Assembly (NCBI GenBank): GCA_947496145.1
Contig: CANMBS010000028.1
Span: 1 to 64,000 of the forward strand
DNA: 64,000 nt
Source: an uncultured Pseudovibrio sp.
GTDB lineage: Bacteria > Pseudomonadota > Alphaproteobacteria > Rhizobiales > Stappiaceae
Direction: 5' to 3'
In this document: positions 18,678 through 32,000 of the stretch, piece after piece
How the letters are laid out: every line of letters starts with the position of its first letter
How positions within the stretch are numbered: position 1 is the first letter of the stretch
Program-made: the position numbers and the translations under genes
Notes under the pieces: generated by a model
Database searches by the model: none
What the model was told of the DNA's origin: nothing
The model's input: the letters and a program-made list of their open reading frames with translations, nothing else

Positions 18678-19976
18678 TTATGAGTTCTGGAGTGTTTTCA
18701 TGGCAGCATGGGCCCGCTCTGGTAAGACATACTCACCATCGGCCTCAATTTTCTCATAGAGGCGCTCAACACGTTCATAGTGAGCATCAAGGTTTTGATC
18801 GAGCAGATGATATTTTGACTTATTGTAAATTCCAAACTGAAGATCAGTCATCAGCTCAAACGGATTGATTGGTAATACCTTCCCAAAGATCAGTTTGATA
18901 AACTCATTGTAGCTTTCATACCCAAGTGCCATGAGCAAAAACTCAATACCCTGCCGCTTTCTGCGGGTTTGATAAACCCGTTCACGCGGATCAACGATAA
19001 AGTCCAGTCCGCTGGACATACCATCCGGGTACTTCACTTCATTAAAGCAGCGGAAGTCTATGGTAACTCTGTCCTGCTCAGACATCGGCAGCGTATTGTC
19101 CGCATGCGCTCGATAGTTATCAAAAAACAGCGCATCTCCAACCTTGCTGTTACAGAAATAGCCGGGCGATGGTTTATCCTGATATTTCTTCTCCCAGTAC
19201 TTTGCCATGAGGAAATCACGAACTGTAGGCAAGTGATTTTCCGACAAATTACCATCAAGGAAAAGATAAAGCGCTTTATCTATATCTGCTTTCTCGTCAG
19301 CATCCAGCTCATACTCCTGCAAGAACTGATAGACATATTGCAGGTTCGGCGCATCAACTTCAGCTTCTTCAAAAATCACAAACGGCTGCCGTTCAAGTGG
19401 TGAAGGCACAAGCGCAGTATGGAAGCTCTTATAAAGCGTTGGAAAGCCCTGCTCCCGCTCAACAAGAGAAGGAATTTGAAGAGCAATCGAACTTGCAGAG
19501 TGCGTTCCGTATGGAATCTTTCCGGCAGGCACAACAAAAGCATTGATAACTGCCGTATGTACCTGCGGAAAATAGTGATGCACGATGTCCATATTCAGAT
19601 CATAAAACCGCTTGGCCGAGGGAATAAACAAAACGGAATTTTCAAACATCGTGGAAAGCGGAAAGTAGGTACCGAAAAAGGCTCCCGTGATTGTAGACTG
19701 AATTTTGGCCTGTATCCTCAACTCACGCCTTAGCTTTTCGGCAAGATCGTCAGTCAGATTCATCCGCACAACCTTTGTAGGGTGCGCATCAGGATAAAAA
19801 TTGCTCGGGTTCAATGTTCCATTTGGAGGCAGACGCGACGACATTGCCTCCGCATCTGCTGAATATTTATCAAGTACGGGGCGCAAAATTCTTGCATGTT
19901 CTGCCGCCGCTTCATTCAAAAAGGTACCTGTTTGCTCAAGTGTGCTATCAGAAAGACCTAGTGTCGCAACTTCCAT
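18678..19976 (-). CDS. Unrecognised protein, possible non-haem iron oxygenase
   Basis: 432-residue soluble protein encoded directly after the NRPS-PKS (34-base gap) with GAGGA before the ATG. The C-terminal third contains GDALFFDNYRAHADNT, followed about 12 residues later by DRVTIDFRCFNE. This recalls the distal-His and 2-oxoglutarate-Arg region of Fe(II)/2OG oxygenases of the clavaminate-synthase/TauD type. Candidate proximal motifs are weaker (SFHTAL, VHTAVINAF), with alanine where an aspartate would be expected. I do not recognise the family and assign oxygenase chemistry only tentatively. Its position suggests it acts on the released or carrier-bound product. Confidence 0.45.
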   Translation of the reverse strand: MEVATLGLSDSTLEQTGTFLNEAAAEHARILRPVLDKYSADAEAMSSRLPPNGTLNPSNFYPDAHPTKVVRMNLTDDLAEKLRRELRIQAKIQSTITGAFFGTYFPLSTMFENSVLFIPSAKRFYDLNMDIVHHYFPQVHTAVINAFVVPAGKIPYGTHSASSIALQIPSLVEREQGFPTLYKSFHTALVPSPLERQPFVIFEEAEVDAPNLQYVYQFLQEYELDADEKADIDKALYLFLDGNLSENHLPTVRDFLMAKYWEKKYQDKPSPGYFCNSKVGDALFFDNYRAHADNTLPMSEQDRVTIDFRCFNEVKYPDGMSSGLDFIVDPRERVYQTRRKRQGIEFLLMALGYESYNEFIKLIFGKVLPINPFELMTDLQFGIYNKSKYHLLDQNLDAHYERVERLYEKIEADGEYVLPERAHAAMKTLQNS

Positions 19977-20010
19977 AACTTAGTCCTCACAATCAGAATT
20001 TCTTAAATAC

Positions 20011-23000
20011 TTATTCAGCTATTTCAGCAGAGTTTGACTGAACCAGATCTTCTTCAATCTTCCTGAGATAAAGCTCAGTTGACTGCGTGTTCATCTGAGG
20101 GCTTGGGAAGACCTCTCCGCCAAACACATCTGGCCCCATCGGGTAACCCAGCAACATCTCCTCAAGTTCTGCCTTGCTCATAATTTTAAGAATAGTTGCA
20201 ATCCGGCTAAACGCACCTGTCTTGTCTGTATCTGCTCGCTCCAGTGCTGTCTTATGCCAGTCTTCGTAGGAAACCACTTCAGCATCACGACCCGTCTCCC
20301 GAACAAGATTAGCAAACTGCGCCATGCTCAAAGCATGAGGATTTGCAAAATCATAGGAAGCTCCAATCAGCTCAGTCCGATCTACCGCAACTGATGAGAT
20401 CACATCCGCGATATAATCAACTGGCTGAATTCCGCGAAGGTCGCCCCCAAGATCAGGGAATTGTCCTAACTCAACACAGCCCGAAATCAGATTGTGAAGG
20501 AAATCCCCTTTATCAGCACGGAAGCGGCCTGTTTCCACACTCGCTCCGATAAAGGGTAAGCGGTAGACGGCAGCTTTCGCCCCGCGCCATTGGGCCGCTG
20601 ACACAAGGTTTTCAGCCATGAACTTGGTTGTCAGATAACCATAGTCAAAATAATCCTCTGCAACATGATACCCAAGGTGCTTGGGCAGTGTGGCATAGGT
20701 TGAAACAAAGTGAAGCGGTTTGCCATGTCCACGTGCAGATAACTTCAGCGCCTCATGTGTGCCGCCCACATTTGTGTCGAGATAACTTGAGAGTGGCATC
20801 ATCCAGTCAACAATCGCACCTGCGTGACAGATACTGTCAACCGAGTCTGCCAGACTATCAAAAGCATCCTCTCTCAAACCAAACAGTGGCTTGGACAAGT
20901 CTCCACAAACCGGATGCAACCGGCCTTCAAAGCTCTCCTCCCACAAATCATAGGTCTCCAGAGCGTCACGCAGTCTTTCTGTCCCAAGCTTGTCATTGGC
21001 GGCCCTTACCAGACAAAAGACATCAATGTCCTTTCGTAATAGCTTATTGAGCAGGAAGGCACCAACAAACCCGGTTCCCCCTGTCAGGAAGACTGACTCA
21101 GGCGTCGCCTTGATACTATCTACATTGGCAAAGGTGATAGCTGTGTCCAGCGTACCATCGCTTGTCAAAGTACCTTGAACTTCATCGGCAGCAGAGTTAT
21201 CAGCTGGCGCGTTTTCCTCCTCATCATCAGCCGGTGCCAGTCCGGTTTCAATCACACGCTGCAGCAAGTAAGAACTCAGTGATTTCAGGTTGGGATGATC
21301 AAACGCAACCTTGGCCGGAAGCGCCAGTCCTGTAACATCACCCAGCTGGTTGCGCATCAGCACCGCAGTCAGAGAGTCAAGCCCCAGATCCTGGAAACCC
21401 AGACTGACATCCACTTCGTCAGCTGAAGCAAACTCCAGAACTTTGGCAACCTCTTCCTTGATGACCCGAAGCATAATGGCTTCATACTCTTCAGGCTGTG
21501 CGTTGCCCAACTCCTTACGCAGCCCGGCATCACCTCTGCCACCACTCGCCCTTGCGTCAGCTCCAGCAGCATTCTTGAAGATTGTCCGGAAGAGTGGTGG
21601 TACCTCTCCCCCTGACTGTTCTTCAAACGCCCGCCGCAAACGACGAAGATCAAACGCAGCTGCAATACCTAAAGCTTCATCCCGGCTAACAGTTCTGTCG
21701 AACAATTCAAGCCCTTCATCCCGAGAGAGTGGGTCCATGCCTTGTCGGCTAAATCTGGCTTTGTCCGCCTCAGACAACTTGGTCGCCATGCCCTGACCGT
21801 CCCACGCACCCCAGGCGATGGAAGTTGCGGGCAGTCCAATGGCGCGGCGGTGATGGGCAAGAGCATCAAGGAAGCTGTTTGCAGCCGCATAGTTACCCTG
21901 ACCCAAAGTACCCATGATGCCGGAAATAGACGAGTACACAACGAAGAAATCAAGTTCCAGCGCGCGAGTCAGCTGATGCAGATGCCACGCCCCATCCACC
22001 TTCGGCAAATAGACTTTACCAAGACTTTCTGCGGTCATGCTGTCAAGCATACCGTCATCAAGCACACCAGCTGTATGAACCACACCGCGCAGTGAACGAT
22101 CTTCTCCAAAGAGCGCAATCACATCTTTGACAGATGCTTCATCCGCCACATCACAGGCTATGATGTCCACACGAGCACCCAGTTCCTGAAGTTCTGCGGC
22201 AAACTCTTGGGCACCTGCGGTGTCCAGTCCGCGACGTGATGTCAGGACCAGATCTTTCACCCCATGTTGTGCCACCAGCCAGCGAGAAATGTACTGACCA
22301 AGGCCACCTACACCGCCAGTTACAAGAACCGCACCACTTGGGTCTACCATACGTTGCTGCACATTCGGCGTCAGAACGACCTTACCAATGTGCTTGGCCT
22401 GAGCAATAAAGCGCAATGCATCAGAAGCACGATTGATCGGGAACGTTTTGATTGGCAGCGGCTTTAACTTACCTGTAGCAAACAGCGGAGCAAGCTCAAG
22501 CAGCATTTCCTGAATGCGCTGTACCCCTGCTTCAGGCAGGTTGTAAACCGTGTAGGTAACCCCCGGATAGTTCTCATCAATCCATGCCTGTTCTCTGAGA
22601 TCAATTTTACCCATCTCAAGGAAACGGCTGTTATTTCCGCTCAGCAGGCCAAGGCTGGCATCGATGAACTCACTGGCAAGCGAGTTAAGAACCACATCAA
22701 ACGGTTTGTCAGAACCACTGGTTTTTTTGAAGGCTTCAACGAAGTCAAGATTACGCGATGAGCCGAAGTGATCATCAGCAAGCCCGGCTTCCCGCAGTGC
22801 ATCCCACTTTGGTTCGCTTGCTGTGGCAAAGACTTCAGCCCCCTGCAATTGCGCCAGTTGCACCGCTGCCATGCCAACGCCGCCGGCAGCAGCATGGATC
22901 AACACCTTCTCACCCGGTTGCATATTACCAAGAACATGCAGTCCGTACCATGCGGTCAGGAAGGTCATCGGAATGGTTGCAGCCTCTTCAAAAGAGAGGT

Positions 23001-26000
23001 TCTCAGGCTTTTGTGTTACTGAACGCGCATCAGTAATCACATGCGAGGCAAACGACCCCTGCGCCAGTCCCATAACGGCATCACCCACCGCAACGTTTTT
23101 CACATCCGGCCCGACATGAGTGATAACTCCTGCACATTCCAGACCAAACGCCGGGATTTCAACCATTCCAAGCGCATTGAGCACATCCAGGAAGTTCACA
23201 CCTGTCGCCTTAACCTCAATGCGAACCTCATGCCCCACTAACGGCGTCTCAACATCTCGCTTAACAAGAAGCGGCTCATCAAGACGGCCCTTTGAGGCAA
23301 TTTCCAGATGCCATAGCTCACCATCAGGAATAACCAGTTGATTATCCTGAGCAGTTTTGTTGATCTGAGGAATTAAAGCTTCCCCTTTGCGAATGGCGAT
23401 CTCAGGCTCTTCGCCCTGCATCACCGCCCCCGGAAGAACCGATAAGTCCTCGTAGTCCGGTCCAAGGTCGATACTCCTGATATTCAGATCAAGATACTCA
23501 TTCCGCGCTGTACGTCCAAGTCCCCAAAGAGCTGATGCATCAAGACCATTCACGTGATCATCATTACTGGTGCCAACCGCATTTCGGGTTATCCAGATAA
23601 CCGGAGACCCCATGCCGAACTCAGTAAGTTCATGGAGTTGCTCCAAAGCACGCTGTGAAATCTCGTGGGTGCGCGCAATCATGGTAGCTTCATCGGTCTG
23701 ACCATCCTCGCTGTCCCACAGGCAGATGACCCCATCAAGTCCCTGTGCTTCATCGAGCCCGAGAATATCCAGCGCCATAAGGCCATTTTGCTCCAGCACC
23801 ATTCTGACATCTTCAGACCAGCTGACATCACCACAGCTCAACACGCCCCATGTCCCTTGTGGCACTGCGTCTTCTACATTGAGCTTCTGCCATTCCAGAT
23901 TAAACTGATAGCGCTCAATTCCGGCAGACGTCATCTTCCTCAATGCAGCACGGTCGATACGCCGGGCATGCAACCGCTCCAGTCTGCCAACTTTATTGCC
24001 ATCAGTGTCAAACAGATCAAGCGATGCCCAGAACTCGCCATCACCCATTTCAAAGCTGGCAACACGAACCCAAAGCTGCGCCAGACCCTCCTGGTTTACA
24101 GTGAGACGTTCAGCTTCAAACGGAACAAATACATCATCTGAATCTTCATCCCGCAATCTTTGTGTCAACAGCAATGAATGCATCGCCGCATCCAGAAGTG
24201 CCGGATGCAGGCCATAACGAATTGCAGAGCTCTCAGCGTTTTCAGGCAGCGTTACCTTGGCCCAAACGTCAGAGCCAACATGGTAACCTTCCACGATGCC
24301 CTGGAAGGTTTGCCCATACCCGTATCCCAGATCCTCCAGATCGCTGTATAGAGAGCTGACATCCATGACCTCTGCACCAGCCGGTGGCAAAATCGTGGTT
24401 TCGCTGAAACTGCCAGCAGTTGGTATCAGCTTGCTCTCCGCATGAAGCTGCCATTCACTGATATCCTCATCACTGTCAGGCATACTGTAGATCTGAACCT
24501 GCCGCGTTCCTCCGATATCACCGCCAACGGTAATCTGCACACGAACATCGTGGCCTTCCTGCAAGATCATTGGCGCAAGTATGATAACCTCTGAGACATC
24601 CCAGACCTGATCATCCACCTTATTGCCAGCCATGCGCATCATTTCAATGAACGCTGTTCCTGGCATCAGAACCGCATCCATGACCTTGTGTTCATTCACC
24701 CAGATCGGTTCGTCAGCAGACACAACCGTACTAAACAGGTGCGTATCGGTTCCCGCGATCTGTGTGCTGCCCCCTAAAAGCTGATGTTGCGTATCAATCA
24801 GTCCGGCACCAACTTCACGCTCCGAACTCTCCTCAATCCAATAATGCTCTTTCTGGAACGCATAAGTTGGTAAGTCGACCCGTGAGGTTCCAAAGTCATG
24901 GAAGTAGCCAGCCCAATCCAGTTTCACGCCGCTCACGTGTAATTGTGACAGACTGTTCAGAATGAGACTGTGATCCTGCTGCTTCTTATTGAGCGATGGA
25001 ATCCAGATTGCATCCCGGTCCCCGTCCAGACAGGCAACTCCCAGACCGGAGAGCACAGGCTGAGGACCAAGCTCAACAAAAATGTTCGCCTCTGCTGACT
25101 TCAGCGTTTGCATGCCATCATTAAAGCGAACGGCCTGTCGCGCCTGTCGGACCCAATACTCCGGATCAGTCATCTCATCAGGCGTTGCAAAGTCGCCTGT
25201 AACAGTGCTGACCAGCGGTATCTGCGGCGCATTCATCTTGATCGATACTGCCACATCCCGATAATCCGCAAGCATCGCGTCCAGCAGATAAGAATGGAAC
25301 GCATGCGAGACAACAAGCTTCGTTGCCTTACAGTTTTGCTCCAAGAAGTAAGCAACTGCTGCATCAACGCTGGCTTCAAGGCCGGACACCACAGTCTGCT
25401 CCGGTGCATTAAGCCCGGCAACACTCAGTGTTTCCTGCAAGGAGAGCGTCTGTATTGCCTTCTCAACTTCTTGCTCAGTCGCCTGAATTGAAGCCATGCC
25501 GCCGCCTGCCGGAAGCTGCTCCATCAGCCGGCCACGTGCGGCAACCAGCTTGCAGGCATCATCAAGATCAAACACACCCGCCACATGGGCAGCTGCAATC
25601 TCACCAATACTATGGCCCATAAGGAACTGCGGCGTACTTCCCCAACTGTTCCAGAGACGATAAAGCGCAACCTCAATGGCAAATAAGGCAGGTTGCGTAA
25701 AATCAGTCCTGTTCAGGAGCTGAGCCTCATCACTGTCTTTTTCCGAAAAGATTACGTCCAATAGTGGTTTTTCCAGCTCATCGAACTTAGAGGTAATTTC
25801 ATCAAGAGCCTGTCGGAACACCGGATAGGTTTCATAAAGCCCCTTACCCATTCCGGCAAGCTGACTACCCTGCCCTGTAAACAGCATCGCTACCTTTGGA
25901 TCGCCGACGCCGTCAACACTGGTGCGGATCGCGCTGGCGGGCGTTTCACCGGTTCTGGCAAAAGCTGCCAACTCATCCAGAAGATGAGACTTATTTTTTG

Positions 26001-29000
26001 CCATGAAGACAATACGTTTACGGAAATGCGAACGTGTGGTCGCCAGCGAAGCAGCAATGTCACCAAAAGAATCTTGAATGTTCATCCCAAGGTGAAGATG
26101 CAATGCATCAGCCTGAGCTTTTAACGCATCCTCAGTAAAGCCTGATACGATAAATGGCAGGGTTTCTGGCAGAGAGGCATTTGCGCCACCGCTCTTACCC
26201 GCCGTATCTTTCGGCGGCTCTTCGATAACCACGTGCGCATTGGTGCCCCCAATGCCAAACGAACTGACACCTGCACGGCGCGGCTCATCTTTCGGAAGCC
26301 ATGGTTGCTCTTCCAGCACAAGCGCCATTTTCTCGCCCGCCCAGTCAATTGATGGTGTGGGCTCCTCAACATGCAGCGTTTTGGGCAGCCGATCATTCTC
26401 AAGAGCCAGCACCGTCTTAAAGACGCCTGCAAGACCCGCTGCCGCCTGAGTATGACCAAGATTAGACTTGATTGAGCCAACCCAGAGCGGCTCATCTCCC
26501 TTACGCTGCTGACCAAAAACCGTTGCCAGTGAGGTCGCCTCAATCGGGTCACCAAGCTTTGTCCCGGTACCATGTGCTTCCAGATAATCAATATCCTGTG
26601 GCTCAAGGTCCGAGTTCGCCAGAGCCTGTCGGATAACCCGCTGTTGCGCAGGACCGCTTGGAGTCGTCAGGCTGGCACTGTGACCAGCATGGTTGACTGA
26701 TGTACCGCGAATGATCGCGTGGATCGGATCCCCATCTCGCTGTGCATCTGACAAACGTTTCAGGATTGCAACAGCAGAGCCTTCACTCCAGCCTGTACCG
26801 TCTGAAGTAGAGGAGAATGACTTACATCTCCCATCAGAGGACATTCCACGCAACCGGCTGAATTCAATATGCAAATCAGGTGACAACATCAGGGTCACGC
26901 CGGATGCCAGTGCCAGATCACATTCGTTTTCCCGCAAGGCATTGCAGGCCAGATGTGTTGCAACAAGAGATGAAGAACACGCAGTATCAATTGTCATACT
27001 GGGCCCTTCAAGGCCAAAGGAATAAGAGACACGGCCAGACATTGTACTGCCCGCAGAACCGGTGCCGTAATACCCGTCAAGATCAGCAAGCCCACCTGCG
27101 GTTGCCAGTCCATACTCGTGATAGCCCTTACCAATACCGATGAATACACCCGTGCTGCTTCCCCGCAGCTCATCCATGGTATATCCAGCTCTCTCAAACG
27201 CTTCCCAGCTGGTTTCCAGCATCAAACGCTGTGCAGGATCAAGCGCACGCGCTTCACGCGGAGAAATGCCAAAAAATGCAGCATCAAACAGATCAATTGG
27301 CGTAACGAACCCGCCTGCACGGCAATAAGACTTACCACGCGCATCCGGGTCAGGATCAAAGAGTGCATTCGCATCCCAGCGATCTGCCGGTACATCGATA
27401 ATTCCATCACCGCCACGCTCAACAAACTCCCACAGTTCCTGAGGCGTTTTTACATCTCCCGGCAAGCGACAAGACATACCAATGATCGCGATAGGCTCAT
27501 CAATCTGAGCAGAACGTCGTTTGATAACTGTTTTAGCGCTACCGGTATCATCACCAGTCAGATGGGCAGCCAAGTTCTTGATTGTAAAGAATTCGTAGAG
27601 AGTAGATGTAGAAACAGGCCGATCCAGCAGCTCTTGCAGCTCTTTTTGCACCTGCACCACACGTAGCGAATTACCGCCAATCTTAAAGAAGCTGACATTC
27701 GCGCCGATCCGGTCATGACCCAGCACTTTCGCCCAGATTTCCAGAATCTTCTGCTCCATCTCATTCTTCGGCAGAACAGAAGGCTCAGCTCCCTGTAACA
27801 GAGGATCAGGCAGAGCATTACGGTCAACTTTCCCGTTCGGGGTCAACGGATACTGATCCAGCTCAACATAAAAATCAGGGATCATGTAACCCGGTAATCG
27901 TCTCTCCAGCCAGACAGGAAGAAAATCACTAAGAGAAGGAAGAACCGGCTGACAGGCAACGGGCACATTGGCATGCTCGGATAACTCGCTGGTGCCAACA
28001 GAAGCATATAAGGTCAGGTCCGGATGAACTCCATCTTTCCAGAATACGGCATCGCAGGTCCAAACAGACCCGTCCTGATTAGGCACCAGCGCAAACTTAT
28101 ATCCATGTTCTTCGGCCAGATCGCGAAGAGTGATGTAATCACCCCAGACTGGCTCAGCAGTCACATTCGCGACACCAATTTCCTGAGCACCATCAAAGAT
28201 ATTATGTAAACGACTGTTTCCGATACCTTTCAGGCGAATATGATGACTGTCATTGCCAACCAGAAGTGAGGAGAGCGCGGACGAAACTGTCTCTTCTCCT
28301 GCCTCCAGCTCAGACCAGTCCTGAACGATGGCTTTGGCTGGCTCACGACCGCTATTTCCGATGTGCAGCACCACATCAAAGCGATAACGGCTCATCTCAT
28401 TGGCAAACAATCCGTCCCGCAGAGTGATCTCCACTCTCGAAATCTCAGGCAGATCCTGCTGCAATTTACCGAAGAAATCAGGAGACAACAGCAACTCGCG
28501 TTCAGATGCAACAGCTTGCTCAACAAGGCGTTTCAGCTCTGCCTTCGGCAGGTTACCAGCCGATTTGAACTGCTCAATATCCAGATGGAAGAGTTCAATC
28601 CAGTCCAGATTGCGCACGTCACCCAGAATAATCCGCCCGTTATCAATAAGGCTTGCAGCTTCACAGACGACAGATTTCAAATACTCCGCATTTGGGAAAT
28701 ATTGTGCGACCGAATTGATGATCACAGTGTCGAGTTCACTATGAATATCCTTCGGTAAATCATGGGCTAAACGTTGCTCGCAACGCACCTGACTCAGATC
28801 GGCAGTATGCATCTTCAGCAACTCTATGGATTGCTCTGAAGAATCAATCGCATGATAACTCGCGCAATGCTCCGCAAGTGGGAACAGCATCAGGCCGGTA
28901 CCAGCGCCAATCTCAAGCACATGTTGTGGTGATTGACTTAAGATCCGGTCAACCGATGCAGCCTGCCAGTCCCGCATTTCCTCCTCAGAGAAATGAGACC

Positions 29001-32000
29001 CGTCATAACTATCTCGCCAGCCCGCAAGATTGAACTTCGGATCAGCAGCAGAGCTTTCATAAGCGTTGCTCCACATTGTGCTCCATTCCTGCAAGCTGGT
29101 AGCTTCAGAATTGCTGCCTGTTGGGGCCTGATGAGACGCTGCCTTATTGCGAATGCAATATGCCAGAAGCTGGTCATTACGAGACACGACCAAAGCTGAA
29201 GAGATGTCCTGATGCGCTGTAAGCGATGCTTCCACATCGCTAAGTTCAATCCGATACCCCCGCAACTTAACCTGACTGTCCCTGCGCCCCAGCACCACCA
29301 GTGTTTTGCTGTCTTCAAAACGAGCCCAGTCTCCGGAGCGATACAGCTTACCTTTGCCATATGGATTATCGACAAAGGCCGCAGCAGTTTGTTCAGGTGC
29401 ATTATGGTAGCCAAGCGCAACACCATCCCCACCAATATAAAGTTCTCCCTCAAACCCAACAGGCACATGTGCTAGATTTGCATCCAGCACATATAGCTGC
29501 GTGTTCGCAATCGGCTGGCCGATGGAGATAGCACTATCCTTCTGGACCTGACTGCAACTTGACCAGACTGTCGTTTCAGTCGGCCCATACATATTCCAAA
29601 GCTCACCACTTCGATCCAGAAGCTGATCTGCCAGTTCCGGGGACAACACCTCTCCACCGCAAAGTATCTTGCTGATTGGCTGATCGGTCTTCCACCCAGA
29701 CTGGAGCATAAGGTTCCATGTAGCAGATGTAGCCTGCATCATGGTAATGCCCTGCTTCGCAACAAGTGCCAGCAGAGCCTGACCATCAACGGCTTCATGT
29801 GACCGCGCGATCACAACTTCAGCTCCGCAAATGAGTGGAAGGAACAACTCAAGCAGAGCAATATCAAAGGAAATCGTTGTTACTGCCAGCAGCTTGTCTT
29901 TTTCACCGCAACCGGGACGCGTCTCCATTGAAGACAGGAAATTTATAAGATTGCCATGCGTAACCTGAACACCCTTCGGCTTGCCAGTGGAGCCGGAAGT
30001 ATAGATGAGATAGGCAAGGTCATCCGCAGTCGTTGAGACAGGTTGAGCCTTTGAACCTGCATCAACTTGCGCCATCAGGTTTTCGCAGGAAATGCAGCGC
30101 TCTGCCCATTCGCTTAGGTTTGCCCCTGTCTCACTGGAGGTAACAATCAGGTTTGGTTCAGCATCCCCGATCATCTGACTGATGCGCAACGCAGGGAACT
30201 CAGGGTCAATCGGCAAATAAGCAGCACCAGCCTTGAAGATACCCAGCAATGCAACAACAAGTTCGTTAGAGCGATCCAGACACACGCCAACAAGATCACC
30301 ACGCCCGATATTGCGGCGCTGCAAGGAAGTTGCAAACTGTTCTGCTTGCGCATTTAGTGTTTCATAATCACAGGCAGCTTCGCCGCACCGTAATGCAGGG
30401 TTACCACCAAATTTTTCCGCAGCCTGAGCAAAACGCTCCGGGAAAGAAGAAGCTTGCAGCCCTGACAATTCTGTGGCGTTAAACGCCTCAAGCTCAGTCA
30501 GCTCGCTGGAGGATGCAATTTCCACCTTTGACAGCGAAACATCCCAAACTTTTGCTAGTCCGTGACACCACGCCTCAAACTGCCCCGCTAAGAGTTCGAC
30601 ACTTTCCCGCGAAATCTGGGAGGAGTTATAGCCTAATGTTACCTGCCCCCCATCTTGCGAAACAGTCACTTCAAGCACTGACGCAGATGTTCCGGCGCCT
30701 GAGCTTTTTACAACGTCCCCAATGCCTATCAGAATGTCTGCGTTTAACTCACCAGCAGAGTAAGCCGCGCTCAGTTCAACATCACGCCCGATCTGATCCC
30801 GGCGCATAACGGAGTGATCGCGCGCAGCCCGCACGGCTGCCTCAGCTTCAGAAATCGCCTCACCGACTGTACTTTCCGAAGTAACATGTGTGCATAACGC
30901 AACATGATCGGCAAACAGCTTTTGCCCAACCGAAGTTAGTTCTGTTTGCTTCACGCGAAGACCAACATGCACATCCTCGCGCTGCAGAGCTCGGCCAAGA
31001 TACAAGCACCAGGCAGCCACCACTGAGTCTGCCGGATTTTCTTGAGAGTTAAGGTGAGAAAGCTGCTCCCTTAACTCAATCGTTACTTCAGCATCAACAC
31101 CTGCCTCTGTCACGCCCTGTCTGGCTTGTGGCAGGCGAACCGGTGCGAAACCAGCCAATGTCTTTGCCCAGTAAGATTCACTTTTGGACGCACTCACACC
31201 AGCCTGATTAATCGCAGAAACCTCAGCTTCGTCGATCAACAACAACCTGTCACCGGTAGCAAGGCCGTAATCTTCAATGACAGATGAAATCGGCTGTATT
31301 TCGCCTTCCAGCGTTGAGAGCCCAGTAATCTCCAACGGACCAGTACCGGTATAAACAGAAAAACCACTACCATCTTCAGCAACAACAATACCACCGGGAT
31401 TTCGGTTTGAAGCATCTGGGGCAAGGCTATCATTCAGACGCGCATTCCGGACTGCCAGAACGTCATCGCCAACACTGATCTTTGACCAGACCATTGGACT
31501 CGAAAACGGACCAAAATCTGCAGCTTTTATCTGTGCCAGAATTTCAGAGGCCTCACGCCTCCAGTCAATGAGACCGTCAGCCTTGAACTGCGCAGTTGAC
31601 GAAAAGTAGTTCCGTTTCTTCGGGTCCTGAGGGGTTCTCGTGACGGTGCCCTCAGATATCTCCTGAACCAGTTCCCGGAATCCAAGAACGGCGCTTTCTG
31701 CGCACTTCAACTCCAGTTGAAGGGCAGTGTCAGAAGCACTTATCGGAACTTCAGTTCGTTTTAAGATTGCACCGCCATCAATTGCTGACCCAATTTCATG
31801 CCAGCACACTGCATAACTGTCCGCACCATTGCTGATAGCCCAGGATGGAGCGTGGAGACCTGAATACTCCGGCAATGGACCGTAATGATAGTTGATAGAA
31901 GATATTCGTGCTAATTTTAAAACATGATCCGGTAAAATATTAAAGTTACCGATGCTAAATATGTAATCACAATGTACTTTATCAGCTGAAAGAGATATAA

